Source: Ardenticatena sp. (GTDB lineage: Bacteria > Chloroflexota > Anaerolineae > Ardenticatenales > Ardenticatenaceae). From it: a DNA stretch of 64,000 nucleotides. The stretch spans positions 1-64,000 of the forward strand of contig WFOS01000052.1 in NCBI GenBank assembly GCA_015487975.1, written 5' to 3'. Shown here one piece after another: positions 18,882 to 29,583 of this stretch. The translations under genes and the position numbers were made by a program. Every line of letters starts with the position of its first letter. Position 1 is the first letter of the stretch. The notes under the pieces are model-generated. The model saw only the letters and a list, made by a program, of their open reading frames with translations. It was not told the DNA's origin and searched no databases.

Positions 18882-20567
18882 ATGACCACGACGACACGAT
18901 CACTCGATGGAACTGTACGAACGCAGCGAATCGCGTTCACCTGGCCGTCTATGTCCGTGCTGGCGCTCCTGTTTGCCAGTTTGCGTCTGCTCATGGCGGT
19001 CATGTACCGCCCTGGTGGCTACGTACGTCCCTTTCCGGCGATAGGCACACTGGGAGGCAGCGCATTCGACTGGCAGAGCTGGCTGCTGTACGGCGTCTCG
19101 CCACTGGAATGGCTGGTGCGTGCCATCGTGAGCAGTCTCTTTTCATCCGAAGTGGCACGCCAGTTGGCATTCACGACCTTCACCTTTCCATTCGAGATCC
19201 TCACGCTCTCACTGATCTATCTGCTGGTACGCTCCCACATTTCAGAAGTACACGCCCGCCGCAGCGCGTGGGTGTGGGCGGCATTCTGGTTTCCCGCCTG
19301 GATGTGGCTCACCAGTTTGGAAGCCGTTGGCATCGCGCTGGCGCTTGCTACCCTCTGGTTGGTACCACGTCGTCGCGAGATTGCTGTGCTGGTGGGGGGG
19401 CTCGCCATCATCTGGATGCCCTTTGCGTTGCTCGTCTTTGCGCTGGTGTGGGTTTTGCGCCATGCGTCGCACACCAGACGCTGGGCAATCATCACCATCG
19501 TTCTGGCACCGCTCATTTTCGTGCCTCCTCAGGAAGAACACCTGCTGATGCTGCTGGCAAGCATTGCCATTGGAGGAGCATCGGCGTGGCCTACCATCCT
19601 CGCCGCTCTGACCACGCTGCTTTTCGTGCTTCACACCCCCATCGTGCCTTTTCTCTTCTCGGTTGAAAACCGCGCCATCCCGATCCTGGCCGTGGGGGTT
19701 GGCATCGGCATGGGAAGTGTGCAAATCACCATGCTTGGGCGTTTGACACACCGCCACCACCTGAGAGCATGGGGTGGGCGGCTTGGTATTGCTGGCATGT
19801 TGGGCACGCTTTTGCTGGCGGCGGTGTTCGGTGTTGCAGATTGGCGCACGCTTGCACGTGCCCAATCACCATATGCCAGCCTGCTGGATACGCTTGCCGT
19901 GGCGCCCGCGGGGTATGTGCTGGTTGGGTCGCATGAGCTGTACGAATCCATCTATCCTTTCACACCATCGCGACACACGGTGCGCGTCGTAAGCGAGCGC
20001 AATGCTGACATCCTCATCGAGACCATTCGCAACCACCCCGCTCCCATCTGGATGCTGGGACATCCGCTCGAACATACAGCCTGGCGCCAGGTCTTCGAGC
20101 AACTGGCCGCCGACGCATACACCACACCCGGCGCATGGTATGACACCTTGCGCCTGGAAATGCTCACACTGGTACCGCCCGACACAACCCGAACCCCCAG
20201 CACGAATTTTGCCGATGCCGTCACGTTGCACCAAGTGGCGTGGCGGACAACCGCCTCGCCAGGTGATATCGTCGCGGTCGAACTGGTGTGGGATGTGCCC
20301 GAACACCCCATCGAGAGCACCGTCTTTGTGCACGTTCGGGAGCCAGTCGAAGATCGCAATCTGGCGCAATATGATGGGACGCCCGCCTGGACACCAGGTC
20401 GAGTGATCCAGCGAGCTGCCATTGCCATTCCGCCGGATATTCCGGCGGGGACATACGCCCTCATCACCGGGCGCTACATCCCATCCACGGGCGAGCGGGT
20501 CTTGTTGGCGGACGGTACGCACGAATACCAGATTGGCACCATCACGATACAGAGCGCAGACAAATGA
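18882..20567 (+). CDS. Multi-TM membrane protein of unknown function
   Basis: Many hydrophobic helices followed by a soluble C-terminal domain (VAVELVWDVPEHPIESTVFVHV). Confidence 0.7.
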   Translation: MTTTTRSLDGTVRTQRIAFTWPSMSVLALLFASLRLLMAVMYRPGGYVRPFPAIGTLGGSAFDWQSWLLYGVSPLEWLVRAIVSSLFSSEVARQLAFTTFTFPFEILTLSLIYLLVRSHISEVHARRSAWVWAAFWFPAWMWLTSLEAVGIALALATLWLVPRRREIAVLVGGLAIIWMPFALLVFALVWVLRHASHTRRWAIITIVLAPLIFVPPQEEHLLMLLASIAIGGASAWPTILAALTTLLFVLHTPIVPFLFSVENRAIPILAVGVGIGMGSVQITMLGRLTHRHHLRAWGGRLGIAGMLGTLLLAAVFGVADWRTLARAQSPYASLLDTLAVAPAGYVLVGSHELYESIYPFTPSRHTVRVVSERNADILIETIRNHPAPIWMLGHPLEHTAWRQVFEQLAADAYTTPGAWYDTLRLEMLTLVPPDTTRTPSTNFADAVTLHQVAWRTTASPGDIVAVELVWDVPEHPIESTVFVHVREPVEDRNLAQYDGTPAWTPGRVIQRAAIAIPPDIPAGTYALITGRYIPSTGERVLLADGTHEYQIGTITIQSADK

Positions 20568-22679
<2,112 letters not shown>

Positions 22680-22691
22680 GCACCAGCCCCC

Positions 22692-23978
22692 TCACCTTGG
22701 CGACCAGAATGCCACATGCCCGGTGCTGATCCACTCTGGGTCAGCACCTTCTTTTACAGGTTGCACCCAAATACCTGACCGTTGCACCCCTTCGACTTCC
22801 CCCGCAAATACGAATGCGCTTCCATCGGGTGCCCAAAACGTGGACGAACGCGCATACTGGTCGAAAAAACGCAGGTATTCACTCGCGTACACACTCCCAG
22901 GACGAAAACGCAACGGCGTTGGATAGGTGCGCTCGCCATTCCAGATATGCCAGCGAAACCAAATGCCCGACGGTGTTTGCCAAAGAGTGCGTTGCAAACC
23001 TGCTTCGGGTGCAGATGGTTCGTTGTCTCGTCCGAATTCGTAACGCAAGAAAGCCAGTGAGCGTCCGTCCGGCGACCAGAAAAACGCCAGCACGGGCGCG
23101 GCACTCACTTCGCGCAAAACACCTCTCTCGCGATTCAACAACCAAAGCGGCCCCAACGTCGGCATAGCGGAAGAAGGTGGTGTCAGAATGTAGGCCATCT
23201 GCGTATCGTCTGGCGAAAGTGCAAACGCAACGCGCCCATCGACGTCGCTGACCAGTGCAGTCGTATCATTCTCTGGCTCATGAATCACTAGGCGTACTCC
23301 CTGCGCGGATGAGACCGCATACGCCCACATACGCTGCGCCTCGCCCCAATCAGGAGCGGCAAAACGTCCTTCCGTATGCGCTAGCATGGCTTCATGCCCT
23401 TCGGTATCCAGCACAACCAGCCGACGATCGATGTGGGCCAGCAATTCGCGTCCATCGGGCGACCAATCGAAGTAAAAGGGCTGGCCGCGCGAAAGCGTGC
23501 GGCGGTTTCCCGCCCGATCGACAAGCACAAGCGAGAGGCCACTGATATCGTCGGGTAATAAAGCCGCAACGGCCTCGCTGGTTGGTTGCCATGCCAGGTA
23601 GACCGCCGGCGCAGGAAGTGGTACATCTCGACGCGCGCTCCCATCAGCACGGGCCAGGCTCAGCATCACTGCGTACTCACTCTCATTCGGATACTCACTC
23701 ACCCACGCGACCCATTCGCCATCAGGTGACCAGGCTGGTTCCTGACGGAAGATGCCATGCGGGTCGTTCTCCGTGAGTGTCAGCACGTCACCCCCATCGG
23801 GACGCATCGAGCGAATGTGACCGTCGAAATCGAGCACGAGCAGCCGCCCAGGATACGTCTCGTGCCATGCAACCCCGCCTTGCCACCACCAGATCCCAAG
23901 CGCCAAGATCGTCAGAACGATACAGCACATCCAAACCAGCACGCCTGCTCCAAGCAAGCCCACACACGTTCGACGCAT
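22692..23978 (-). CDS. Membrane-anchored beta-propeller (TolB/WD40-like) protein
   Basis: MRRTCVGLLGAGVLVWMCCIVLTILALGIWWW; repeats PAWSPDGEWVAW, FDWSPDGRELLA, FFWSPDGRSLAF, STFWAPDGSAFVF. Confidence 0.8.
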   Translation of the reverse strand: MRRTCVGLLGAGVLVWMCCIVLTILALGIWWWQGGVAWHETYPGRLLVLDFDGHIRSMRPDGGDVLTLTENDPHGIFRQEPAWSPDGEWVAWVSEYPNESEYAVMLSLARADGSARRDVPLPAPAVYLAWQPTSEAVAALLPDDISGLSLVLVDRAGNRRTLSRGQPFYFDWSPDGRELLAHIDRRLVVLDTEGHEAMLAHTEGRFAAPDWGEAQRMWAYAVSSAQGVRLVIHEPENDTTALVSDVDGRVAFALSPDDTQMAYILTPPSSAMPTLGPLWLLNRERGVLREVSAAPVLAFFWSPDGRSLAFLRYEFGRDNEPSAPEAGLQRTLWQTPSGIWFRWHIWNGERTYPTPLRFRPGSVYASEYLRFFDQYARSSTFWAPDGSAFVFAGEVEGVQRSGIWVQPVKEGADPEWISTGHVAFWSPR

Positions 23979-24201
23979 ATGCCCCTCGGTTTCGTCATAC
24001 GTTTTTGGGAAGGTCCCTCTCGACGGTGTTTTCGCACTTTTGTTCGACCACATTTTCCAAAGAAACCATTTATGTAAACTCATCAGTGGAGCACGTATTG
24101 TAGCACACATCGCATAGTGTGCCATGTCGTCGCTTCGCATCAGGCTTCGTTTCTCACTATAATGCCCATAAACCCATCAAGATGTGAAGGGAGGAGCGCC
24201 T

Positions 24202-24519
24202 ATGAGCACCACCACCGTCAGCGTGACGCCATGGGACAGGCAAGAACCAGCAACCGAGGCTGCCATTCGTGCCCGCATGGCACGCGAAGGATTGTCCCCC
24301 TATCGGTGGGGCAACGCGCCGCACGATGTCTATGGCGTGCACAGTCACCCCTACCACAAAGTGATCTACGTTGTACAAGGGAGCATCACATTCCATCTTC
24401 CCGATACGGGCGAAGATGTCACGCTCTATGCCGGCGACCGGCTCGACCTGCCCGCTGGTGTCCGTCATGCGGCGACCGTCGGACCAGATGGTGTTGTCTG
24501 TTTAGAGGCACACCGATGA
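24202..24519 (+). CDS. Cupin domain protein
   Basis: VYGVHSHPYHKVIYVVQGSITFHLPDTGEDVTLYAGDRLDLPAGVRHAATV. Confidence 0.88.
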   Translation: MSTTTVSVTPWDRQEPATEAAIRARMAREGLSPYRWGNAPHDVYGVHSHPYHKVIYVVQGSITFHLPDTGEDVTLYAGDRLDLPAGVRHAATVGPDGVVCLEAHR

Positions 24520-25229
24520 CCCTCTTGCGGCGTTCTGTCATCTTTCTCTCAATTGGTGCGCTTCTTGGTGTAGGCGTGTGGGGCTGGCAAGCCAACATCT
24601 GGCGCAAGATACAGGTGTTGTGGCAATGGCAACGCTCCCCTGACGACTGGCACACCTTTGCGATACAAGCAGGCCAACGGTGCGGTAATGCTCCCATGCG
24701 CATTCCCACCGATGGCCTGATTGTCTTCGGATGGGGGGATAGTTTCCGCCCCGGGCATCGCCATACAGGCTTCGACATTTTCGGCCCCGGCGAGCAAGAA
24801 GGGGTGGTCCCCGTTGTTGCCGCATACGATGGGTATCTGACACGCGAACCCACATGGCGTAGCGCCGTCATTCTTCGCCATGAGAATGTGCCTGGTGCAC
24901 CAGCACCTGTCATCTGGACCTACTATGCGCATATGGCTTCCGCCGACGGAGAAACATCTTTCATCGCCCCCGAATTTCCACCTGGCACATACAACCGCTT
25001 TGTGAAAGCCGGAACCCTGCTGGGCTACCAAGGACGATGGTCAGGGAATCCACGTCAACCCACGGGGCTACATCTTCACTTCTCAGTGGTCGAAAGCACG
25101 CCTGCTGGCGGCTATGCCAACGAAACCGTGCTGGAAAACACCAACGACCCTGCGCCATTTTTGGGCGTAGAAAAACAAAGCGGCATTTGGATTTGCCCGA
25201 CCCAGCAGCGTGAAACCACACAGCCATAG
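24516..25229 (+). CDS. M23-like peptidase (LytM/peptidoglycan endopeptidase-type fold)
   Basis: FRPGHRHTGFDIFGPG...VVAAYDGYLT...TYYAHM...TGLHLHFSVVE metallopeptidase-like motifs; N-terminal TM. Confidence 0.75.
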   Translation: MTLLRRSVIFLSIGALLGVGVWGWQANIWRKIQVLWQWQRSPDDWHTFAIQAGQRCGNAPMRIPTDGLIVFGWGDSFRPGHRHTGFDIFGPGEQEGVVPVVAAYDGYLTREPTWRSAVILRHENVPGAPAPVIWTYYAHMASADGETSFIAPEFPPGTYNRFVKAGTLLGYQGRWSGNPRQPTGLHLHFSVVESTPAGGYANETVLENTNDPAPFLGVEKQSGIWICPTQQRETTQP

Positions 25230-25238
25230 GAGGCATCC

Positions 25239-25841
25239 ATGATTTTTGTCGAGCGCCTCATCGTTTTTCTTGTCATTGGCGCCTTTTCAATTCTCTTTCT
25301 TGTCTGGATTCTCAACCAAATGCAACAAGAAGAGGGCAACACCCAGTTGCTTTCCCCCTCTCAACTGCGTGAACGCTTGCGCCAGGCTATCAACCGTCGC
25401 CATGCAGATGACGTGCGCCACCTTCTGGAAACCACGCTTCCCACCTGGCCCCTTCGTGCAGCACTCATCGAAGCCTGCGACGAGTTGTTGGCATTGATCA
25501 ACGCCACGCACCTGGCCGCCGACGCCGGTGTTCCCACAGCATTGATCGAGCGTGCACAGAGAGAAGCCTACCGTGCCTTGGAGAGTGTCGTCGAACTGGC
25601 AGTGCGAACGCGCACCGTTGCCGCCCAGCATGTGCGGTATACCGACATTCGCGAAACTGCCGAGCAAGAGGCAGCGGAGCTCCGTGAACTGGCACACGCC
25701 GCAGCCACGGCACGTGCTGCCCTGGCACGCCTCACACTGACAGAAGGACGAAGCAATCAAGACACCCTGCGTCAGGCAGAGCAAGAACTGCGTCTGCTCG
25801 AAACCACAGCACGCGCACTGAGTGGCGATTTCGGGGAATGA
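25239..25841 (+). CDS. Small membrane-anchored coiled-coil hypothetical protein
   Basis: N-terminal TM LIVFLVIGAFSILFLVWIL then helical region; good RBS. Confidence 0.6.
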   Translation: MIFVERLIVFLVIGAFSILFLVWILNQMQQEEGNTQLLSPSQLRERLRQAINRRHADDVRHLLETTLPTWPLRAALIEACDELLALINATHLAADAGVPTALIERAQREAYRALESVVELAVRTRTVAAQHVRYTDIRETAEQEAAELRELAHAAATARAALARLTLTEGRSNQDTLRQAEQELRLLETTARALSGDFGE

Positions 25842-25937
25842 GCGTGTTTTGTTAGAGCGAAAATACCCTTCCTCACTATTGGTCTCCTTTGACAAAAAAA
25901 CCATCTAGCGCTATCGTGAAAGCCACAGCTGAATATC

Positions 25938-26092
25938 GCACCTTCGGGGCAGGGTGAGCCCGCACCGCGATGTGCGTGGCAATTCCCGACCGGCGGTATG
26001 TTCGGCACAGACCGACGAGCCTGCGACCCGCGCAAGCGGTGGATCCGGTGAGAGGCCGGAGCCGACGGTATAGTCCGGATGGGAGAAGGTGG
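25938..26092 (+). promoter_or_regulatory. FMN riboswitch (RFN element)
   Basis: Conserved segments in order: CCTTCGGGGCAGGGTGA...AATTCCCGACCGGCGGTA...AGCCTGCGAC...GTGGATCCGGTGAGAGGCCGGAGCCGACGGTATAGTCCGGATGGGAGAAGG. Confidence 0.95.
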
Positions 26093-26173
26093 TCAGAAAG
26101 CAGCCGCGCGGTTGCCATTGGCTTGTATCGTCAGCATAGATTGCTGGCTGTGTTGCGGTGTTGCGTTTGTATG

Positions 26174-26206
26174 CCCGAAGGCCTCGATGGACTTCGGGGT
26201 TTTTGT
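26174..26206 (+). terminator. Terminator-like hairpin 1 downstream of FMN riboswitch (likely expression platform)
   Basis: CCCGAAG-gcctcgatgga-CTTCGGGgTTTTTG. Confidence 0.7.
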
Positions 26207-26244
26207 TGCAATGGGCATGCGCGTGGCTGTTGGTTTTGTCTCCC

Positions 26245-26277
26245 TGCCCGGAGATCGATCTTCGGGCATTTGTTTTT
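26245..26277 (+). terminator. Terminator-like hairpin 2 downstream of FMN riboswitch
   Basis: TGCCCGGAGA-tcga-TCTTCGGGCA followed by TTTGTTTTT. Confidence 0.65.
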
Positions 26278-26301
26278 GGCGGAGCGTGTATCGATGCTTG
26301 A

Positions 26302-26718
26302 ATGGCAACAGGTGCTTACACACCAGACTCGTCACCTTCGAATGACGTAAGCGATTCCATTGACCTGGTTTCAAATGGTCTGATGACCAATGAAATTAGC
26401 GTCGAAACGCGCAGCGACCTTGTCCAAGGGATGGTGCGGGCTTCATTGCGTGGGCTGGCCGATACGCTTGCCAATCCCGATGTGGTGGAAAAATACGTAC
26501 CTGAGGCTAGTGGTGAAACCGCCAAGGTGCAACGCGCTGTACTGGACGAAGCGATCTCCTTCTGGCAATCAGATGCGCTGGGGGCCAGCCGTCCCGAAGC
26601 ATGGCAGGCCAGTGTTGCGTTTATGGCTGACGCTGGCCTGATTGAGACGACGCCGAATGTTGAGACGTTGTTTACCAATCAGTTCGTCGACGTGGCGTCG
26701 GATTCTTTATGGCGATAA
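26302..26718 (+). pseudogene. N-terminally truncated NMT1/ThiY/RibY-like ABC substrate-binding protein remnant
   Basis: Only a C-terminal-looking segment: DSIDLVSNGLMTNEISVETRSDLVQGMVRASLRGLADTLANPDVVEKYVPEASGETAKVQRAVLDEAISFWQSD...PEAWQASVAFMADAGLIETTPNVETLFTNQFVD; in-frame TGA immediately 5' of the ATG; no signal peptide. Confidence 0.65.
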
Positions 26719-26755
26719 CTGCTCGCGACTGGGGGGACGTGAGCAGTTGTCGTAC

Positions 26756-26794
26756 GGGGGTGCGGCTGGGGGGACGCGCCCCCGTTTTGTTTTT
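26756..26794 (+). terminator. Strong rho-independent terminator
   Basis: GGGGGTGCG-gctgggggga-CGCGCCCCC-GTTTTGTTTTT. Confidence 0.85.
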
Positions 26795-26819
26795 GGAGTG
26801 ACTGCAGAGGAGGGAGAAC

Positions 26820-27647
26820 GTGTTCGAGACACTCTATCCGCGTCGCATTGTCAGTCTGGCCGCAGAAGTACCAGCGATTTTGAAAGCAGTGGGGGCATTC
26901 GAGCGACTGGTTGGTGTCAGTGCATTCGCCACCTACCCGGCTGATGTCGAAGCGTTACCGCGTGTTGGTGGGTTTTCAACGCCAAACATCCGACGCATTA
27001 TGGAGTTGCAGCCCGACCTTGTGATAACGACCAGCGACATTCATGCCGATATCACTGCCGAACTGGTACGTATGGGGGTTCAGGTGGTGAGCTTGAACCC
27101 ATCTCGGTTGGAAGATGTGTATCGCAACATGTTACTGATTGGCGGTTTGGTGGGGCGTGTGGAACGTGCAGAATGGCTCGTCGCACGCATGCAAGCCGAG
27201 CTCGCAAACCTCGCGCGTTCACTTTCCTTGCCGGTGCCGGTACGGGTCTATTTTGAAGAGTGGCCGGAACCGATGGTGTGCGGGATTGGCTGGGTGAGTG
27301 ATATCATTCATTTGCTGGGGGGCGAAGATGTTTTCCGGGAGCTCGCGCTTCGTCAAAAAGCCGCACAGCGTGTTGTTACGCCGGAGATGGTGCTTGAACG
27401 TCAACCAGATGTGATCGTTCTTTCATGGTGTGGCAAACCAGCCGATAGAGCGCTCGTCAAACGGCGCCCAGGCTGGCATGCCCTGGCCGCTCTACGCGAA
27501 GACCGTATCTTCGAGATTCCTTCCGACGTTATTTTGCAGGCAGGCCCTCAACTGGTCGAGGGCGCACGCTTGCTTGCCGATGCGCTTCGCATTGTATCCC
27601 AAACCAAGCAGAAACCGATCGAATCAATCGAAGCGGAACGATCATGA
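26820..27647 (+). CDS. Cobalamin/Fe3+-siderophore-type (BtuF-like) binding protein without signal peptide
   Basis: GTG start; RIVSLAAEVPAILKAVGAFERLVGVSAFATYP...LQPDLVITTSDIHADITAELVRMGVQVVSLNPSRLEDVYRNMLLIG. Confidence 0.8.
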   Translation: MFETLYPRRIVSLAAEVPAILKAVGAFERLVGVSAFATYPADVEALPRVGGFSTPNIRRIMELQPDLVITTSDIHADITAELVRMGVQVVSLNPSRLEDVYRNMLLIGGLVGRVERAEWLVARMQAELANLARSLSLPVPVRVYFEEWPEPMVCGIGWVSDIIHLLGGEDVFRELALRQKAAQRVVTPEMVLERQPDVIVLSWCGKPADRALVKRRPGWHALAALREDRIFEIPSDVILQAGPQLVEGARLLADALRIVSQTKQKPIESIEAERS

Positions 27648-28522
27648 TGAAACGCCCCAATTTTTTCATCATCGGTGCGCCAAAATGTGGCACAACATCC
27701 TTGGCCCGCTGGCTGACGGCGCACCCTCGTATCTACTTTTCCCCGATCAAAGAGCCAAACTTTTTCAACAGTGAAGGGCCCAATCATCTGACGACGTTGA
27801 CCGACTATGAAGCCCTTTTTGCCAATGCGAACGAGACACACCTAGCCGTGGGCGAAGCATCCACCCATTATCTGTTCTCACAAACCGCTGTTCCACGTAT
27901 CCTCGACTACATGCCAGAGGCACGTTTCATTGTCTGTATCCGCAACCCAATCGAGATGGCGCCTTCATTGCACGCGGAACGTGTCTGGCAACGTAAAGAA
28001 ACAGTCGGAGACTTTGAGCGTGCCTGGCGTTTACAAGCCGCCCGGCAAGAAGGGCGACACATTCCCCTTACTGCGAAAGAGCATCCTCACGTGTTGCAAT
28101 ATGGCGCATATTGCCGCTTGGGAGCACAGATAGAGCGCCTTTACACGCTCGTGCCACGTGAGCGCGTATGCGTTGTTGTATTGGATGACATGGCACGTCA
28201 TCCACGCGAGGTGTATCAGCGTGTACTGGCCTTCCTGGGTGTTCCAGATGATGGACGCACGTCCTTCCCAGTCCACAATCAGCGGAAACAGGTGCGTTCT
28301 GTCGCCATGAATATGCTCATCCACACGCTTGGCAAGATGAAACGCCAACTTGGTTTTATACCAGATATCGGCCTGGGGCGGCTTTTGGTGCACGTCAACC
28401 GCGCCCCCGCCCCGAAACACCTTTCTCCCGCTCTTCGTGCCGAATTGTGCGACTATTTTCGAGATGATATTTTGCTCTTGCAGAGACTTCTAGACCGTGA
28501 CTTGACTCACTGGCTTTGCTAG
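27644..28522 (+). CDS. Sulfotransferase domain protein
   Basis: FFIIGAPKCGTTSLARWLTAHPRIYFSPIKEPNFF (5'-PSB loop), RFIVCIRNPIEMAPSLH (3'-PB). Confidence 0.9.
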   Translation: MMKRPNFFIIGAPKCGTTSLARWLTAHPRIYFSPIKEPNFFNSEGPNHLTTLTDYEALFANANETHLAVGEASTHYLFSQTAVPRILDYMPEARFIVCIRNPIEMAPSLHAERVWQRKETVGDFERAWRLQAARQEGRHIPLTAKEHPHVLQYGAYCRLGAQIERLYTLVPRERVCVVVLDDMARHPREVYQRVLAFLGVPDDGRTSFPVHNQRKQVRSVAMNMLIHTLGKMKRQLGFIPDIGLGRLLVHVNRAPAPKHLSPALRAELCDYFRDDILLLQRLLDRDLTHWLC

Positions 28523-29583
28523 AGGGAGTGTGTCAGCAGGCGGGCGATTTCCTCACTCACGCGCTGCCAGTTCATCTGCTCCTCGACCCAACGGCGGCCA
28601 GCCTGCCCCATCGCGTGGCGCGTTTCAGGGGATTGCAACAGTTCGATCGCACGTGTTGCAATCGTCTCTGTATCGTGGGGTGGAACGAGCACGCCCGTTT
28701 TCCCATCGCGTATGGCTTCGGGCATCCCCCCACTCTGTGCGGCAATCGTGGGCAGACCGCTGGCCGCGGCTTCCAGCAAAACGATACCAAACCCTTCGAC
28801 GTTGTCTGCCTCTTCACGTGAAAGCAACACGAACACGTCGGCCTCCTGATAGACCTGCGGAATCTGGGCGTCGGGCACATAGCCGCGAAACAGGACATGC
28901 GCCGCCACGCCATGCGCCTCTGCCAAGGCTTCGAGACGGGGGCGGTCGGGCCCGTCACCTACAACCAGGTAGCGTACATCTGGGATCACCTGGCGGATGC
29001 GTGGCAAAGTCGCAATCATGGTGTCCACCCCCTTGTAAGCATGCAAGCGTGTAACCGTGAGAAGCGTTGGCGGGTGTGGCGTTTTTTCACGTGGTGGGTG
29101 GAAGCGGTTGGGGTCTGTGGCGGGGTACACAACATGGATGGGAACATGCACGCCATATTTCCGATAACGTTGGGCAAGCGCACAGGAATTCGCAATGACC
29201 ATGCGGGCACGATTGAGAAGCGCAACAAACAACGGAAAATGCCAGCGTCCACGAGCAGCCAGGAAATCAGCACCATGGATGATGATCGCAAACGGAGAAC
29301 GGCTGAGCCACGCGGGTGTAAGAAGCCGTGGATGTGCATGCCCGAGAAGAAGCACATCCGGCCGTACTGCGCGAATAGCTTGCAGAAAAGCCCACGGGGT
29401 CGTATCTGGCACAACAATGCGTGTGAAAGGTTCATGCGAATTTGTGTCAGCGACGGGGGTAATGACCGAAATCTGAAAATGTGTAGAGAGCCGCTTCGCA
29501 ATTTCGCCCAACCATCGCTGAACGCCACCCGTCGATGGGGGAAAGTCGAATGTGAGAATGGCGACGTGCGGCTTCTTCCTCAT
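28519..29583 (-). CDS. Glycosyltransferase family 4 protein
   Basis: VAILTFDFPPSTGGVQRWLGEIAKRL; VFVLLSREEADNVEGFGIVLLEAAASGLPTIAAQSGGMPEAI. Confidence 0.9.
   Translation of the reverse strand: MRKKPHVAILTFDFPPSTGGVQRWLGEIAKRLSTHFQISVITPVADTNSHEPFTRIVVPDTTPWAFLQAIRAVRPDVLLLGHAHPRLLTPAWLSRSPFAIIIHGADFLAARGRWHFPLFVALLNRARMVIANSCALAQRYRKYGVHVPIHVVYPATDPNRFHPPREKTPHPPTLLTVTRLHAYKGVDTMIATLPRIRQVIPDVRYLVVGDGPDRPRLEALAEAHGVAAHVLFRGYVPDAQIPQVYQEADVFVLLSREEADNVEGFGIVLLEAAASGLPTIAAQSGGMPEAIRDGKTGVLVPPHDTETIATRAIELLQSPETRHAMGQAGRRWVEEQMNWQRVSEEIARLLTHSL

Noticed and set aside
26079-26345. 88-aa ORF starting inside the FMN riboswitch
   Set aside because: Overlaps the aptamer P1 and both hairpins; composition not protein-like.
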